Assembly (NCBI RefSeq): GCF_000312365.2
Contig: NZ_HG003686.1
Coordinates: 694,467-758,466 of the forward strand
DNA length: 64,000 nt
Source: Anaerococcus provencensis
Lineage (GTDB): Bacteria; Bacillota; Clostridia; Tissierellales; Peptoniphilaceae
Direction: 5' to 3'
In this document: positions 47,896-58,419 of the stretch, piece after piece
How positions within the stretch are numbered: position 1 is the stretch's first letter
How the letters are laid out: each line of letters begins with the position of its first letter
Notes under the pieces: generated by a model
What the model saw: the letters and a program-made list of their open reading frames with translations, nothing else
The model's database searches: none
What the model was told of the DNA's origin: nothing
Translations under genes and position numbers: made by a program

Positions 47896-49233
47896 ATGAA
47901 ATTAGATATTAATGAAAATTTGGAAAGTTTAATAAATAAAAATCCTAAGTTAAAAGACGAATTATTGGAACTTGGTTTTGTTGGCCTAGATAATCCTTTA
48001 ATGATTAAAAAAATGGCATCTAAAATGTCAATAAAAAGAGGTGCTAAGATATTAGGAATAAAAGATATAAATTCAAAATTAGAAGAACTTGGCTATGAGC
48101 TTGAAGATTCATCTTTTGATAAAGAAATAATAGATAGAAAAGGAAAAATTAAATCTTATATTAAAAGATTGTCAGCTGGTGAAGAACTTGAATCAGTAAG
48201 GAAAGATTTTAAAGAGAACTTTGATGGTGTCTCATCCTCAGAAATAATGGATGCAGAAGAATCACTATTAGATGAAGGAATGGATAAGGAAGAGGTAAGA
48301 AGATTATGTGATGTCCACTCTGCTTTATTTCATGGCATGACTATTGCAGAAGAGAAAAAAATAGTGTATGACAACCCAGTACTTAATCTTTTACAAGATG
48401 AAAATAATGAGATTAAAGATTTAATTTTAAAAACAAAAGCATATTATGGTGGAGAAATTTGTGAAAATCCCTTGGAAGAATTGCAAAAGCTTCTAAATAG
48501 TCACTATAGAAAAAAAGGAGATTTAATATATCCTCTATTAGAGTCAAAATATAATAAATCTGGTCCATCAGAAGTGATGTGGGGTGTTGATTATGAGATT
48601 TTAAGAAATATAAAAAAGGCCCTCAAAAAGAATGACAAAGATTTATTAGAGGAAACTATAATAAGGGCAGAAGAAATGACTTATAAGGAAGAAAATATAC
48701 TATATCCTCTGCTAGAAGAGAATTTATCTGATGAAGATTATTCTAATATATATAGCGATTTGAAAGAATATGATCAAGATAGCAAAAATAGTGATGATGA
48801 ATTATTCAAAGAAACTGCCGATAATGATGATAAGTATATATACTTTTCAAAAGGGAAAATGAGAGTTGATCAACTTGAAGCAATGCTTGATACTTTAGAA
48901 ATTGAGATTACTTACGTTGATGAAAAAGATATTAACTCTTATTACAATAACCCTAGAGAAAACAAAATCTTTAAGAGACCACAATCTTCCCTAGGAAGGG
49001 AAGTATATTCTTGCCATCCACCTCAAGCACTACCCAAAGTTAAAAAGATTATTGGAGACTTAAAATCTGGTGCTAGGGATAAAGTTGTTGTAATTAGAGA
49101 CATAGGTGGAAGTGATTATACGGTAAGCTATTATGGAGTTTGGGATAAAGAGGGAAATTACAAGGGGATTCTAGAAACTGTTCAGAATATGGATTTCTAC
49201 AAGAATTATCTTAAAAAATGGAATAAATTGTAA
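47896..49233 (+). CDS. DUF1858-DUF438-hemerythrin-PAS protein
   Basis: About 445 residues. An N-terminal DUF1858-like segment (LESLINKNPKLKDELLELGF) is followed by a DUF438 region (IKRLSAGEELESVRKDFKE), a hemerythrin-like HHE region (HSALFHGMTIAEE, HYRKKGDLIYPLLESK) and a C-terminal PAS-like domain with CHPPQALPKVKKII. Such proteins are thought to sense oxygen, NO or redox through a di-iron site. I use the ATG at 47896 with GGAAGGTGAT upstream; a longer frame covers the promoter. Control by the Fur-like box fits iron-dependent function. It is monocistronic. Confidence 0.85.
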   Translation: MKLDINENLESLINKNPKLKDELLELGFVGLDNPLMIKKMASKMSIKRGAKILGIKDINSKLEELGYELEDSSFDKEIIDRKGKIKSYIKRLSAGEELESVRKDFKENFDGVSSSEIMDAEESLLDEGMDKEEVRRLCDVHSALFHGMTIAEEKKIVYDNPVLNLLQDENNEIKDLILKTKAYYGGEICENPLEELQKLLNSHYRKKGDLIYPLLESKYNKSGPSEVMWGVDYEILRNIKKALKKNDKDLLEETIIRAEEMTYKEENILYPLLEENLSDEDYSNIYSDLKEYDQDSKNSDDELFKETADNDDKYIYFSKGKMRVDQLEAMLDTLEIEITYVDEKDINSYYNNPRENKIFKRPQSSLGREVYSCHPPQALPKVKKIIGDLKSGARDKVVVIRDIGGSDYTVSYYGVWDKEGNYKGILETVQNMDFYKNYLKKWNKL

Positions 49234-49236
49234 ATA

Positions 49237-49282
49237 AAAAATCGTTTCATTTAATCTTTATTGAAAAAATGAAACGATTTTA
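49237..49282. terminator. Bidirectional terminator, DUF438 gene/AraC pseudogene
   Basis: AAAATCGTTTCATTT and AAATGAAACGATTTTA form a long stem with T-rich ends on both strands between two converging genes. Confidence 0.85.
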
Positions 49283-50133
49283 TTATAGCCTATGTTTTTT
49301 TCTAAACTGCGAAGGTGTTTGCATAGTTTTTTTCTTGAAAACTTGGTTAAAATACGACTGAGAATTGAAACCAACTATGGTTGATATTTCCTCCATGGAA
49401 TGATTTGTGGAAATCAACAAGTTTTTTGATATTTCTATTCTCTTTAGTATCAAATACTCTATAGGGGTTACCCTATAAGCTTGTTTAAATTCAGCTATCA
49501 AATGAAACTTGTTCATATAAGCCATAGTAGATAGTTGCTCTAACTTAATATCTTCAGCATAGTTGTTATCAATGTATGACTTAACATAATCAATTTGGTG
49601 GTTGATTTTCCTGTCATGTTGAATAGCAAGTTTATCCTCGTTAGCTCTTAAGATATTGATAATAAAAATAGATGCCAAAGAATTTGCCATAGATCTAGAA
49701 AATAGATACTTGCAGTTATATTCGTCAAATATACTTTCAAAAGTTGATAAAGCTTTAGATTCTTCAGTTAAACTTGAATGAAAAAAGTTAGTTGGATTAA
49801 CGCTATTTTTTTCTTATCTACGCTAGAAATTGAAATAGATTCTACACCAAAACCAATAACTTCACAATTATCAAAATTTCCATCTATATACATAGTATGA
49901 CCAATATTTGAGTTTATAATAATAAGGTCATTTTGCCTGACATCTATTGACTCATTTTCAATAGAAAGTTTGCCCTCGCCATTTATTAGAAAATAAAAAT
50001 AAGTAAATGGATGGAATTGAATTCTTGAAGAATAATTCTTATTAAAAATAAATTTCTGGCTATCTAATACTTTTATTCCAAGATCTGATATGTCATTTTC
50101 TCGATCAATATCATTTGTATTGAATGTATCCAT
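49283..50133 (-). pseudogene. AraC-family regulator split by a one-base frameshift
   Basis: The 5' part (50133 down to 49768) encodes an AraC-type cupin domain (RIQFHPFTYFYFLINGEG, NDLIIINSNIGHTMYIDG). The 3' part encodes the double HTH (IKLEQLSTMAYMNKFHL, EISTIVGFNSQSYFNQVFKK). The first frame ends in TAA, yet the second frame is open upstream of 49690, reading TNFFHSSLTEESKAL into YLFSRSMANSL. Adding one A to the A7 run (complement of T7 at 49806-49812) joins them as KKKNSVNPTNFFHSS, a ~283-residue normal regulator. So it is a recent frameshift, phase variation, or a sequencing error. Confidence 0.85.
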
Positions 50134-50368
50134 AATTTTTCTCCTGAACTTCTATCCGCTATTACGATAATATATAAGATAATATATTATATTATAATAC
50201 ATTTTAGAATTAATTTAAAGTAATAACTATAATATAATTTTAATATCGTATTCTACTTATTATAATTATTATATCATTTTAACTATAAAATTTCTTCACA
50301 ATTCACGAAAAATATAAAATTGAAAAGTTTTTTTGCCTTAGTATAGTTTGATTAATAGGGGTGATATT
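50134..50368. other. AT-rich divergent region between araC-type gene and dnaG
   Basis: 235 bp of very AT-rich DNA with no ORF or clear repeat. It should contain promoters for both flanking genes, but I cannot assign boxes with confidence. Confidence 0.4.
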
Positions 50369-52024
50369 ATGGCTATGATTTCAGATACGACTATAGAGCT
50401 AATAAGGTCAAGGGCCAATATAGTTGATATTATCAGCGAATATACTGATTTAAAGAGGTCTGGGTCTTCCTTTAAGGGCTTATGTCCATTTCATAATGAA
50501 AAAACACCATCATTTACTGTTGACGATAGGAAACAATTATTTCACTGTTTCGGTTGTGGAGCAGGTGGAGATGTTGTTTCTTTTATTATGCAAAAAGAGG
50601 GCCTATCATACAAAGAAAGCCTAGAATATTTGGCAAACAAAACAGGTGTTACTATTACTTATAACGACAGCTCATCACAGAATCCTAAAAACAAGGAGCT
50701 TTATGAAATAAACAAAGATGTAATGATGTTTTATTACAAGAATTTGCTAACTAATAGGGATGCAATAAACTATCTAAAAAAAAGAGGCCTATCATCTTCA
50801 ATTGTTAATAAATTTATGCTAGGATTTGCTAAAAATTCCTGGGATGACTTGGTAAATTACGGTGAATATAAGGGTTATGATAAGAATGATTTGGAAGATA
50901 TAGGACTTATAAAAAAGTCGGCTAAAGGCAAATATTATGATAAGTACAGGAATAGGATTATTTTCCCGATAATAAATCATTATGGCAATGTTATAGGTTT
51001 TGGTGGTAGAAGTATAGATGATCAAATGCCAAAATATCTTAACTCTCCTGAATCTAGTATATTTAAGAAACGATACAACCTTTACGGCTTAAATGTCTAT
51101 AAGAGACAAAAAAAGAAAGATATCATCCTTGTGGAAGGCTATATGGATGTCATAGCTTTAAATAACCATGGTATAGATTATGCTGTTGCAAGTCTGGGTA
51201 CTGCTTTAACAGACGACCAAGCCAAACTTATAAAAAGATATGCAGATAATGTATATATTTGCTATGACAGAGATGGGGCAGGAATGAAGGCTACTGACAA
51301 AGCTTGCGATATTTTCCTAAATAATGGAGTAGTAGCTAAGGTAATTGTTCTAGAAGAAGGACTTGACCCAGATGATTTTATTAAAAAATATGGACAAGAA
51401 AAGTTCTTAGAAAAAAAGAGCCAAGCCTTGGATGTCTATAATTACAAATATAATAAAATCTTGGATTTATATAGCAAGGCAAATGAAAATGAAAAGTTTG
51501 AGAAGTTGGATTTGTTTATAGAATTTCTTGCAAGTATAGACAAAGACCTAACTAGAGAAATATTTATAAATAACGTATCAACTCTATTTAACATTGATAA
51601 AAGTACTTTAAATGAAGCTATAAACAAGTATAGTACTGATACTGGGAATAGAGTAAATTATTCAAATAAAAAGAATAAAATTATTATTCCAGAGAAGAAG
51701 AAATCCTTTAATACTATTGAATTAGAAATACTTAGATTAATTTTTAATCAGAAAGATGATTATTTATCTAATGAAGATTTTTTTAATCAGCATCTAAAAA
51801 ATGAAAAAGTATTAAACGTTAAAGATTTTATTATAAATAAAGATGTAAGCAAGTTTGACCAAAATGATGATGATTATAATTACATTTTTGACTATATAAG
51901 TGATGATACCAATCCAATACAAATAAGTGAATTGATTGATAAAATTAGGCTTTTTGAAAAAAGACAAAAGTTATTTGAGCTAAAAGCCCATAGAAGAAAA
52001 GCCAAGAGGAGTACGAATGAGTAG
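50369..52024 (+). CDS. dnaG: DNA primase DnaG
   Basis: About 551 residues. An N-terminal CHC2 zinc finger ([14 protein letters not shown] to [11 protein letters not shown]), the RNA polymerase core ([19 protein letters not shown]) and the TOPRIM motif ([23 protein letters not shown]) are all present. The C-terminal helicase-binding part is short, so the protein is a little below the usual ~590-600 residues. I use the ATG at 50369 after GGGGTGAT; an upstream TTG adds seven residues. It overlaps rpoD by 8 nt, a macromolecular-synthesis operon without rpsU. Confidence 0.95.
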   Translation: MAMISDTTIELIRSRANIVDIISEYTDLKRSGSSFKGLCPFHNEKTPSFTVDDRKQLFHCFGCGAGGDVVSFIMQKEGLSYKESLEYLANKTGVTITYNDSSSQNPKNKELYEINKDVMMFYYKNLLTNRDAINYLKKRGLSSSIVNKFMLGFAKNSWDDLVNYGEYKGYDKNDLEDIGLIKKSAKGKYYDKYRNRIIFPIINHYGNVIGFGGRSIDDQMPKYLNSPESSIFKKRYNLYGLNVYKRQKKKDIILVEGYMDVIALNNHGIDYAVASLGTALTDDQAKLIKRYADNVYICYDRDGAGMKATDKACDIFLNNGVVAKVIVLEEGLDPDDFIKKYGQEKFLEKKSQALDVYNYKYNKILDLYSKANENEKFEKLDLFIEFLASIDKDLTREIFINNVSTLFNIDKSTLNEAINKYSTDTGNRVNYSNKKNKIIIPEKKKSFNTIELEILRLIFNQKDDYLSNEDFFNQHLKNEKVLNVKDFIINKDVSKFDQNDDDYNYIFDYISDDTNPIQISELIDKIRLFEKRQKLFELKAHRRKAKRSTNE

Positions 52025-53834
52025 CGAAAGCGATAAGTTGCTTGATGAAGATGTTTTAAAAGAGATAATAGAAGAATTTCAGTCCATTAGTGAAAATCAA
52101 GATGGACTTATAACTTATACTCAAATCTATACTTTTGAATCGTTTAAAGAAATAGAAGAAGATAGCAAAAAATACGTTATATCTCAAATTTTAAGCAGTG
52201 GAATTGAAATTGTCGAAAAATCAGAAGCACAATTGGACGAAGATTTAGATGATAGTGATTTGGATGATGATTTAGATGACGATGAAACACTAGATGACGA
52301 CGATATAAACGAAGAAGATATAGATGAAGAAATAGATGATGATGTCGAAAATATTTCTGGCATTAAGCTTGATGACCCTGTAAAGATGTATCTTAAGGAA
52401 ATAGGAAAAGTTTCATTATTAACCGCTAAGGAAGAAATTGACCTATCTAGAAAAATGGAAATGGGTGAGATAGCCTACAAAAAATTAGAAGGTATAAATT
52501 TAAATAAGCAAAATAAAATTGAATTATCCAATACCATATTTTTTGGGAATTTGGCAAAGGCCATATTGATTGCTAATGATGAATACCAGAATGATGGAAA
52601 ATTAAGTGAAGAATCTGGATACAATCTAAATGGGATCATTGCAATGGGCAAACTTTTCGAAGAGATTATGGTTGAAGAACCTGACTTAGAAAAGATAGAG
52701 GAGCTAAAAAACAAGGTGTTAATTTGTAATATAGCTCAAAAATCTGTAAATGATAAAGAGCTTAGTGAGAATGATGCAAATTCACTATGTGATTTGTTTG
52801 ATTCCTTTGATCACATTCTAAATGTCAATGTAGATGAAAATGTGCTTACCTTTGTATATGAGTCATTTACAAATTTATTGTCGAAGGCTTTGAATGAAGA
52901 ATATCTAAAAACTTTTGATAAGATGACTATAGATTCATTGATTGAAGCTGCAAATAGATCCAAAGAATTATCCAAAGATAATTGTCTAAGTGCAGATGAG
53001 ATTAAAGAATTAAATGAATTGGTAGAGATGAGCAATGTGGCTCATATAATTTTCGATAATGACGAGCTTAGCCAAGATGATATATTAAAACTAAAAAAAG
53101 CTGTTCTATTATCAAAAAGAGCAAAACAAAAATTGGCAGAAACTAATTTAAGGCTTGTTGTTTCCATTGCTAAAAAATATGTAGGTCGTGGTATGAGCTT
53201 TTTGGATCTTATTCAAGAAGGAAATATGGGCCTAATGAAGGCAGTAGATAAGTACGATTACAACCGTGGATTCAAATTCTCTACCTATGCAACATGGTGG
53301 ATACGCCAAGCTATAACCCGTGCTATAGCTGACCAAGCTAGAACTATAAGAATCCCAGTTCACATGGTTGAAACTATAAATAAATTAGTAAGAACTCAAA
53401 GACAATTAGTCCAAGAACTAGGCAGAGATCCATCTAACGAAGAAATAGCTGAACAAATGGGCATAGAAGTTTCAAAAGTTCAAGAAATCAGAAAAATTGC
53501 CCAAGAACCAGTATCACTTGAAACACCAATAGGTGAAGAAGAAGATTCACACTTGGGAGATTTTATAGAAGATGAATCAGCTATAAATCCAGATGAAGCT
53601 GCAAACTACACTATGCTTAGGGAAAATTTAAACGAAGTTTTATCTTGCCTTGGTGCTCGTGAAAAACGAGTGTTGCAACTAAGATTTGGACTTATAGATG
53701 GAACACCAAGAACACTAGAAGAAGTTGGAAAGGAATTTGATGTAACCCGTGAAAGGATACGTCAAATCGAAGCAAAGGCTCTTAGAAAGCTAAAAAGTCC
53801 GAATAAGAGCGAATCGTTGAAAGACTTTTTATAA
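52017..53834 (+). CDS. rpoD: Primary sigma factor RpoD, enlarged form
   Basis: A 605-residue sigma-70. Region 1.1 is followed by a strongly acidic block ([18 protein letters not shown]) and region 1.2 ([17 protein letters not shown]). About 200 residues of poorly conserved helical sequence then separate 1.2 from region 2 ([39 protein letters not shown]). Region 3 and region 4 ([17 protein letters not shown]) are normal. Firmicute RpoD is usually about 370 residues, so the inserted non-conserved region is unusual for this phylum. It overlaps dnaG by 8 nt and trmK by 1. Confidence 0.95.
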   Translation: MSSESDKLLDEDVLKEIIEEFQSISENQDGLITYTQIYTFESFKEIEEDSKKYVISQILSSGIEIVEKSEAQLDEDLDDSDLDDDLDDDETLDDDDINEEDIDEEIDDDVENISGIKLDDPVKMYLKEIGKVSLLTAKEEIDLSRKMEMGEIAYKKLEGINLNKQNKIELSNTIFFGNLAKAILIANDEYQNDGKLSEESGYNLNGIIAMGKLFEEIMVEEPDLEKIEELKNKVLICNIAQKSVNDKELSENDANSLCDLFDSFDHILNVNVDENVLTFVYESFTNLLSKALNEEYLKTFDKMTIDSLIEAANRSKELSKDNCLSADEIKELNELVEMSNVAHIIFDNDELSQDDILKLKKAVLLSKRAKQKLAETNLRLVVSIAKKYVGRGMSFLDLIQEGNMGLMKAVDKYDYNRGFKFSTYATWWIRQAITRAIADQARTIRIPVHMVETINKLVRTQRQLVQELGRDPSNEEIAEQMGIEVSKVQEIRKIAQEPVSLETPIGEEEDSHLGDFIEDESAINPDEAANYTMLRENLNEVLSCLGAREKRVLQLRFGLIDGTPRTLEEVGKEFDVTRERIRQIEAKALRKLKSPNKSESLKDFL

Positions 53835-54526
53835 TGAATGATAAGAAAAGATTAATGGATATCATAAAATTGATAGATTATGGCAAAAGTGTCATAGATG
53901 TAGGAACCGATCATGGATTGGTTCCTTTATATTTGGCAAAAAATAATATCAGCTCAAATATTTTGGCTACTGATATATCCGCACCATCCTTAAAAAAGCT
54001 TGAAGACCAACTTGATGATGATTTATCAAAAATAATTAAAACTAAGGTGACAGATGGATTTAAGGGTATAGAAAAAGAAGATAATCAAATCGCAATCATT
54101 GCAGGTATGGGTGGCAATACTATTGTTGATATTATAGATGCTAACATCGAATTTGCCCAAAATCTTGATTATATGATATTAGAATCAAACATAGCAACTG
54201 AAAAACTTAGATTATTTCTATATAATAATAATTTTGAGATTATGAGAGATTTTTTATCCTTTGAAAATGGTAAATATTATGACATTTTAAAGGTAAAATA
54301 TGGTAATAAGAAGGAGATGAAAATTTCTGATATATATTATGGATTTGAGAATATAGAAAATAAGAGTCAACTATTAGTAGAAAAATTACTAATAGATCGT
54401 AAGAAAAATCAGATTTTTAGAGAAAATATCATTAAAAATTCTAAAAATAATGATGGCTTAGAAAAAATAGACGAAAGATTAGAAGCTATAGATGAGGTTT
54501 ATGAAAGATGGAAATTAGAGAACTAA
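53834..54526 (+). CDS. trmK: tRNA (adenine22-N1)-methyltransferase TrmK
   Basis: A 230-residue SAM methyltransferase that methylates A22 of tRNA. The SAM site is VIDVGTDHGLVPLYL and IIAGMGGNTIVDII is the family motif; a helical C-terminal coiled region follows. It overlaps rpoD by one base and nif3 by 19 nt. The rpoD-trmK-nif3 arrangement is common in Firmicutes. Confidence 0.9.
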   Translation: MNDKKRLMDIIKLIDYGKSVIDVGTDHGLVPLYLAKNNISSNILATDISAPSLKKLEDQLDDDLSKIIKTKVTDGFKGIEKEDNQIAIIAGMGGNTIVDIIDANIEFAQNLDYMILESNIATEKLRLFLYNNNFEIMRDFLSFENGKYYDILKVKYGNKKEMKISDIYYGFENIENKSQLLVEKLLIDRKKNQIFRENIIKNSKNNDGLEKIDERLEAIDEVYERWKLEN

Positions 54527-55278
54527 TAGACAAATTATGCGAAAAATATCCACTAGATTTGCAAGAAGACTGGGATAACTCAGGACTCCAGATTGGAAAT
54601 TTGGACAAGGAACTAAAAAATGTACTAATTAGTCTGGATCTGGAAGAAGAGGGTGTAGATATGGCTATAGAAAATGATTGTAACCTAATCATTACCCACC
54701 ATCCATATTTATTTAATGGCACAAAGTCTATTGATTTTACTGATTCTTTTTACAACCGCCTAGAAAAAGTTATAAAAAACGATATAAGTGTCTTTGCTAT
54801 GCATACAAACCTAGATATCGCAGCCGATGGTCTTAATGACAATCTTTGTCAAATACTAGAGATCCAAAAGCCGCAAGTTTTAGAACTATATAAGGATCCT
54901 GGCTTAGGTAGATTTGGAGTTATAGAAACTACAAAAGCAAAAGATTTTGCTAAAAAAGTAAAAGAAATCCTTAAGGCTAATGAACTAGTTTGCTATGGCG
55001 ATATGGAAAAAGAAATTTCAAAAGTAGCTGTTTGTGGGGGAGCTGGTTCTTCGCTTTTTGATGATGCAATTAACCAAGGTTGTGATCTGATGATTACAGG
55101 AGATGTTTCCTACCATATGGGGATGGACTATGCAAATAGAGGTCTTGTAATAATCGATCCTGGTCATTTTGCTAGCGAAAACCATATTATTTATAAGCTA
55201 GAAAATATATTAAGTAAAATGACTGATAATAAGGTTTATACTTATTCTAAAGAGGATGATTTTAGGACTTTTATTTAA
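54508..55278 (+). CDS. Nif3-like dinuclear metal-centre protein
   Basis: A 256-residue NIF3/YqfO family protein forming hexameric rings with a dinuclear metal site. Metal ligands are seen in LIITHHPYLFNG, FAMHTNLDIAADGLND and the C-terminal DPGHFASEN. It lacks the PII-like insert of longer YqfO forms. It overlaps trmK; an alternative role as GTP cyclohydrolase-like enzyme has been proposed for the family but is not shown here. Confidence 0.9.
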   Translation: MEIRELIDKLCEKYPLDLQEDWDNSGLQIGNLDKELKNVLISLDLEEEGVDMAIENDCNLIITHHPYLFNGTKSIDFTDSFYNRLEKVIKNDISVFAMHTNLDIAADGLNDNLCQILEIQKPQVLELYKDPGLGRFGVIETTKAKDFAKKVKEILKANELVCYGDMEKEISKVAVCGGAGSSLFDDAINQGCDLMITGDVSYHMGMDYANRGLVIIDPGHFASENHIIYKLENILSKMTDNKVYTYSKEDDFRTFI

Positions 55279-55317
55279 TATAAATTTTACAAATATATTA
55301 TAAAGAGTAAAATAAAG

Positions 55318-55655
55318 TTTGGAGTAAATCAGACAATCGCGGCATAGTACGAGGAAAGTCCGTGCACCACAGAGCAGGATGCTTGATAACGTCAAGTAGG
55401 AGTGATCTTCAGGCAAGTGCAACAGAAAGTATACCGCCAAATTTTTGGTAAGGTTGGAATGGCGAGGTAAGAGCTCACCAGCTATATGGTGACATATAGG
55501 CTATGTAAACCCCATCCGGTGCAAGAACGAAGGGATGACAAACAAAGCTTGCTCGGCTTTGATCCAGAATGGTTGTTCGCTTGAGCTTATTGGCAACAGT
55601 AAGTCTAGATAGATGATTGTCTAATACAGAACACGGCTTATAGATTTGCTCCCTA
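55318..55655 (+). ncRNA. rnpB: RNase P RNA (bacterial type)
   Basis: The catalytic RNA of RNase P. Diagnostic elements are GAGGAAAGTCCGTGC near the 5' side, the AGAACGAAGGG-type central region, GGCAACAG and the terminal AGAACACGGCTTATAG. The ends GGAGTAAATC and GATTTGCTCC pair as helix P1, which sets the limits within a few bases. It follows nif3 by about 40 bp. No strong terminator follows. Confidence 0.95.
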
Positions 55656-55886
55656 CATAATAGTTACAAAATGTAACCAAAAAAATTCAAAGTATTTTTT
55701 ATTTACACTTTTGGTAAATAATTTACAATTTATATTTAGAAATAAAGGTTGAAATTGTAGGTTTTTTCTGTAAGTGTAATTTTTTTGTAACTAATTGTTG
55801 ACTATTTTGTTAATTTAGTATAGAATATAGTAAGATTTTAATTCATAAAGGAATACCAAACTATTTAAGGAGAGGATTTTACACTA
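55656..55886. promoter_or_regulatory. Region between rnpB and the P60 hydrolase, with promoter
   Basis: 231 AT-rich bases. TTGACT at 55798-55803 and TAGAAT at 55821-55826 with a 17-bp spacer form a good promoter for the next gene, giving a leader of about 55 nt and an AAGGAGAGG ribosome site. A weak GTTACAAAATGTAAC hairpin just after rnpB could be its 3' end signal. Confidence 0.6.
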
Positions 55887-57575
55887 ATGAATAAAAAAAA
55901 TATAGGAGCTGCTTTATCTCTTATAGCAGCTGTAACTGCAGGAGCAACAGCATATGCTTCTACAGTAAATAATTTAGATTCTGATAAAAATACTAATTCT
56001 ATGATTAGTCCATCTTACACAGAAAATAACGATTATGTGAGCTTTATACAAGCTGATTATACAAAAGATCTTAAAAATACAGCAATAGCAAAAGAAAAAA
56101 GAATTCACAAGACTACAAAAGATGATGAAGAAAAAGTTGCTAAAATAGAAGAAGCAGCCAATAAAATTGTTGCAGAGAAACTTATTTCAATTGAAGAAAC
56201 TACATATGAAGAGGAAGAAACTGCAGATGTAGAAAATGAAGACATAGTATCTGCAGAAGAAGAAGTTTCTGAAGAAGAAGTCGCAGTAAATGAAGAAGTT
56301 GATGATAATCAACTAGTAGTTTATGAAGACGTAAATCTTGATAGTGCTATCGAAAATATCAATGAGGAAGACTTGGTTGAAAACGAACAAAGTGATATCG
56401 ACTCACAAGTAGAATATCTTGATAGCAACGAGGCTGTAAGCACTGAAGCTGAGAGCAATGATTCTGTAATTAACGAAAGTGAAAATCAAGCTGATGATAG
56501 TAATGCAGAAGTTAGCGAAGAGACTCCAGAAGAAATTATCAATGAGCTTGTAAAATACATCAATACTCAAGCTCTAAATGTTAGAAGCAGCAAATCTTTT
56601 GAAGATTCTTCAAACATTGTAAAAACATTGGCAGCTGGTGAAAAAATCAGCGGAACAGTTGACGGTGAGTGGTTTAAGACCAATGACGGTTATGTTAAAC
56701 TAGCTTATTTAAGTGATTCATACCCACAAGATTTAATAGATTCATTAAATAATAAAGATAAGCAAGAAGAGGCTCCTGAAGTTCAAGAAGCAAATACAGA
56801 AATTCAAACTGAAGAAGTTGTAGAAGAAAAGGCAACTGAAGAACAAGCCCAAGTTGAAGAAGTAGTAGAAAATAATGAGGCTAGTGAACAAGTGCAAGAA
56901 GAAGTGATCCCAGAAGTAAAAGGCCAAGCATTCACTGGTTGGGTTTACAACACAAATGTACTTAACGTACGTGATAAAGCTGTTAGCGGAAATATCGTTG
57001 GTACCCTAAGTAAGGGTACAAAAGTTTCTGGTGAAATAGCAGACGGCTGGGTTAAATTTGATTTTAATGGTAAAACTTCATACGTTTCTTCAAGCTATCT
57101 AACAACTGAAGAAGTAAAGGAAGAAGCAAAAGCACCTGTAGAGGAAGTAAAAGATCAACAAGAAGTAGCTGTAGAACAAGCACAAAAACCTGCAGTAAAT
57201 AACAATGGCCTTTCAGCTGCAAATATTGCTGGGCAATTTGTTGGATATCCATATGTTTGGGGATCATCTAATCCATCTGTTGGTTTTGACTGTTCAGGCC
57301 TAGTAGTTAATACTTATAGGCAACTTGGAGTAAGCTTACCACACTCTTCAGCAGCACAGTTTAATACTGGATATGCTGTAGACTACAATAGCTTACAACC
57401 AGGTGACTTAATATTCTTTTCCATCAAGGGCGGTGGAATTGACCACGTTGGTATTATAACAAGCTCAGATGGTACATTTATTCATGCTTCAACACCAAGA
57501 TCTGGTGTAAGATACGATAATGTTTATAATAGTTATTATCAAAATACATTCAGAGGTGCTAGAAGAATTTTCTAA
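55887..57575 (+). CDS. Secreted SH3b-SH3b-NlpC/P60 peptidoglycan hydrolase
   Basis: A 562-residue exported enzyme. A signal peptide (about 1-25, ending AYAS) is followed by ~200 residues very rich in Glu and Ser, a bacterial SH3 domain (QALNVRSSKSFEDSSN, about 228-278), another acidic linker, a second SH3 (NVLNVRDKAVSGNIVGTL, about 350-405) and a C-terminal NlpC/P60 domain. C469 (FDCSG), H520 (IDHVG) and H533 (FIHAS) are the catalytic triad. It probably cleaves D-Glu-diamino acid links during cell separation. The strong acidity is unusual and suggests cell-wall retention by charge. Confidence 0.92.
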   Translation: MNKKNIGAALSLIAAVTAGATAYASTVNNLDSDKNTNSMISPSYTENNDYVSFIQADYTKDLKNTAIAKEKRIHKTTKDDEEKVAKIEEAANKIVAEKLISIEETTYEEEETADVENEDIVSAEEEVSEEEVAVNEEVDDNQLVVYEDVNLDSAIENINEEDLVENEQSDIDSQVEYLDSNEAVSTEAESNDSVINESENQADDSNAEVSEETPEEIINELVKYINTQALNVRSSKSFEDSSNIVKTLAAGEKISGTVDGEWFKTNDGYVKLAYLSDSYPQDLIDSLNNKDKQEEAPEVQEANTEIQTEEVVEEKATEEQAQVEEVVENNEASEQVQEEVIPEVKGQAFTGWVYNTNVLNVRDKAVSGNIVGTLSKGTKVSGEIADGWVKFDFNGKTSYVSSSYLTTEEVKEEAKAPVEEVKDQQEVAVEQAQKPAVNNNGLSAANIAGQFVGYPYVWGSSNPSVGFDCSGLVVNTYRQLGVSLPHSSAAQFNTGYAVDYNSLQPGDLIFFSIKGGGIDHVGIITSSDGTFIHASTPRSGVRYDNVYNSYYQNTFRGARRIF

Positions 57576-57587
57576 GAAAATAACATT

Positions 57588-57613
57588 TAAAACGTCCGTG
57601 TGGGCGTTTTTTT
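57588..57613 (+). terminator. Terminator after the P60 hydrolase gene
   Basis: AAAACGTCC pairs with GGGCGTTTT around GTGT and runs into a T stretch, just after the stop and a few bases before the folD ribosome site. Confidence 0.85.
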
Positions 57614-57622
57614 AATGGAGAT

Positions 57623-58411
57623 ATGATGGAAATATTAAACACTGACAAATTAAAAAAGCAGATAATTGATCATTTAGAAAAGTCACAAATCAATAATAAA
57701 CTACTTATACTGTCAATGAATCCTAACAGTGAGGAGATATCATATAAGAAATTTATTATAAAAAAATGCCAACAATTTGGTATTGATTTTGTGGATAAAG
57801 AATTCGACTCAGCTACTAATCCTGGTCAGATTATCGATTTTGCTAACGGTTTCAATAAAGACGATGGATTTATATTATTGTTGCCTTTTGATAATTACAA
57901 GTATTTAGATATTATACGTTCAGAAATCAAAATTAGAGATTTAGATGGCTTTACCTACTCTTCTCAAGGTAGAGCATTAAATGGGCAAATTGGCTATCTG
58001 CCAGCAACACCCAAAGCTATAGCTAGGTACTTACAATCTATAACTGATCTTAGAGGTAAAAACATCACAATAGCAAATAGAAGTACTCTAATCGGTTTAC
58101 CTTTGGCAACATATTTGTCAAGATCAAGAGCTACGGTAAGTGTTATAAATAGCCTTACTAAGAATCAAAAAGAACTTATTCAGAGTTCTGATATTTTTAT
58201 ATCAGCAATCGGCAGGGCCAATCATTATGACAAGACTTATTTTAGAGATGGACAAATCCTCATAGATGTTGGAACATCTTATGTTAATGGTATGATAGTA
58301 GGTGATATTGATTACCAAGATTTAAAAGATTTAGATATAAAAGTTTTAACAAGCAAAAAGGGAATAGGAGCTTTGACTACCCTAACCCTTATTGAAGGCT
58401 TGATAGATTAG
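57623..58411 (+). CDS. folD: Bifunctional methylene-THF dehydrogenase/cyclohydrolase FolD
   Basis: A 262-residue FolD, a little shorter than the usual ~285. It interconverts methylene-, methenyl- and formyl-tetrahydrofolate. The N-terminal SYKKFIIKKCQQFGIDF includes the catalytic lysine area; YLPATPKAIARYL corresponds to the PCTPxG motif and IANRSTLIGLPLATYLS to the NADP-binding GRSxxVGxP, both with substitutions. These changes are noteworthy but the fold seems intact. It starts after GGAGAT and precedes femX by 8 bp. Confidence 0.85.
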   Translation: MMEILNTDKLKKQIIDHLEKSQINNKLLILSMNPNSEEISYKKFIIKKCQQFGIDFVDKEFDSATNPGQIIDFANGFNKDDGFILLLPFDNYKYLDIIRSEIKIRDLDGFTYSSQGRALNGQIGYLPATPKAIARYLQSITDLRGKNITIANRSTLIGLPLATYLSRSRATVSVINSLTKNQKELIQSSDIFISAIGRANHYDKTYFRDGQILIDVGTSYVNGMIVGDIDYQDLKDLDIKVLTSKKGIGALTTLTLIEGLID

Positions 58412-58419
58412 GAGATATA

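Noticed and set aside
54508..54526. Overlap of trmK and nif3 as an annotation error
   Set aside because: Both frames show strong family motifs and a GTTTATGAAAG-type start context; such overlaps are normal in this operon.
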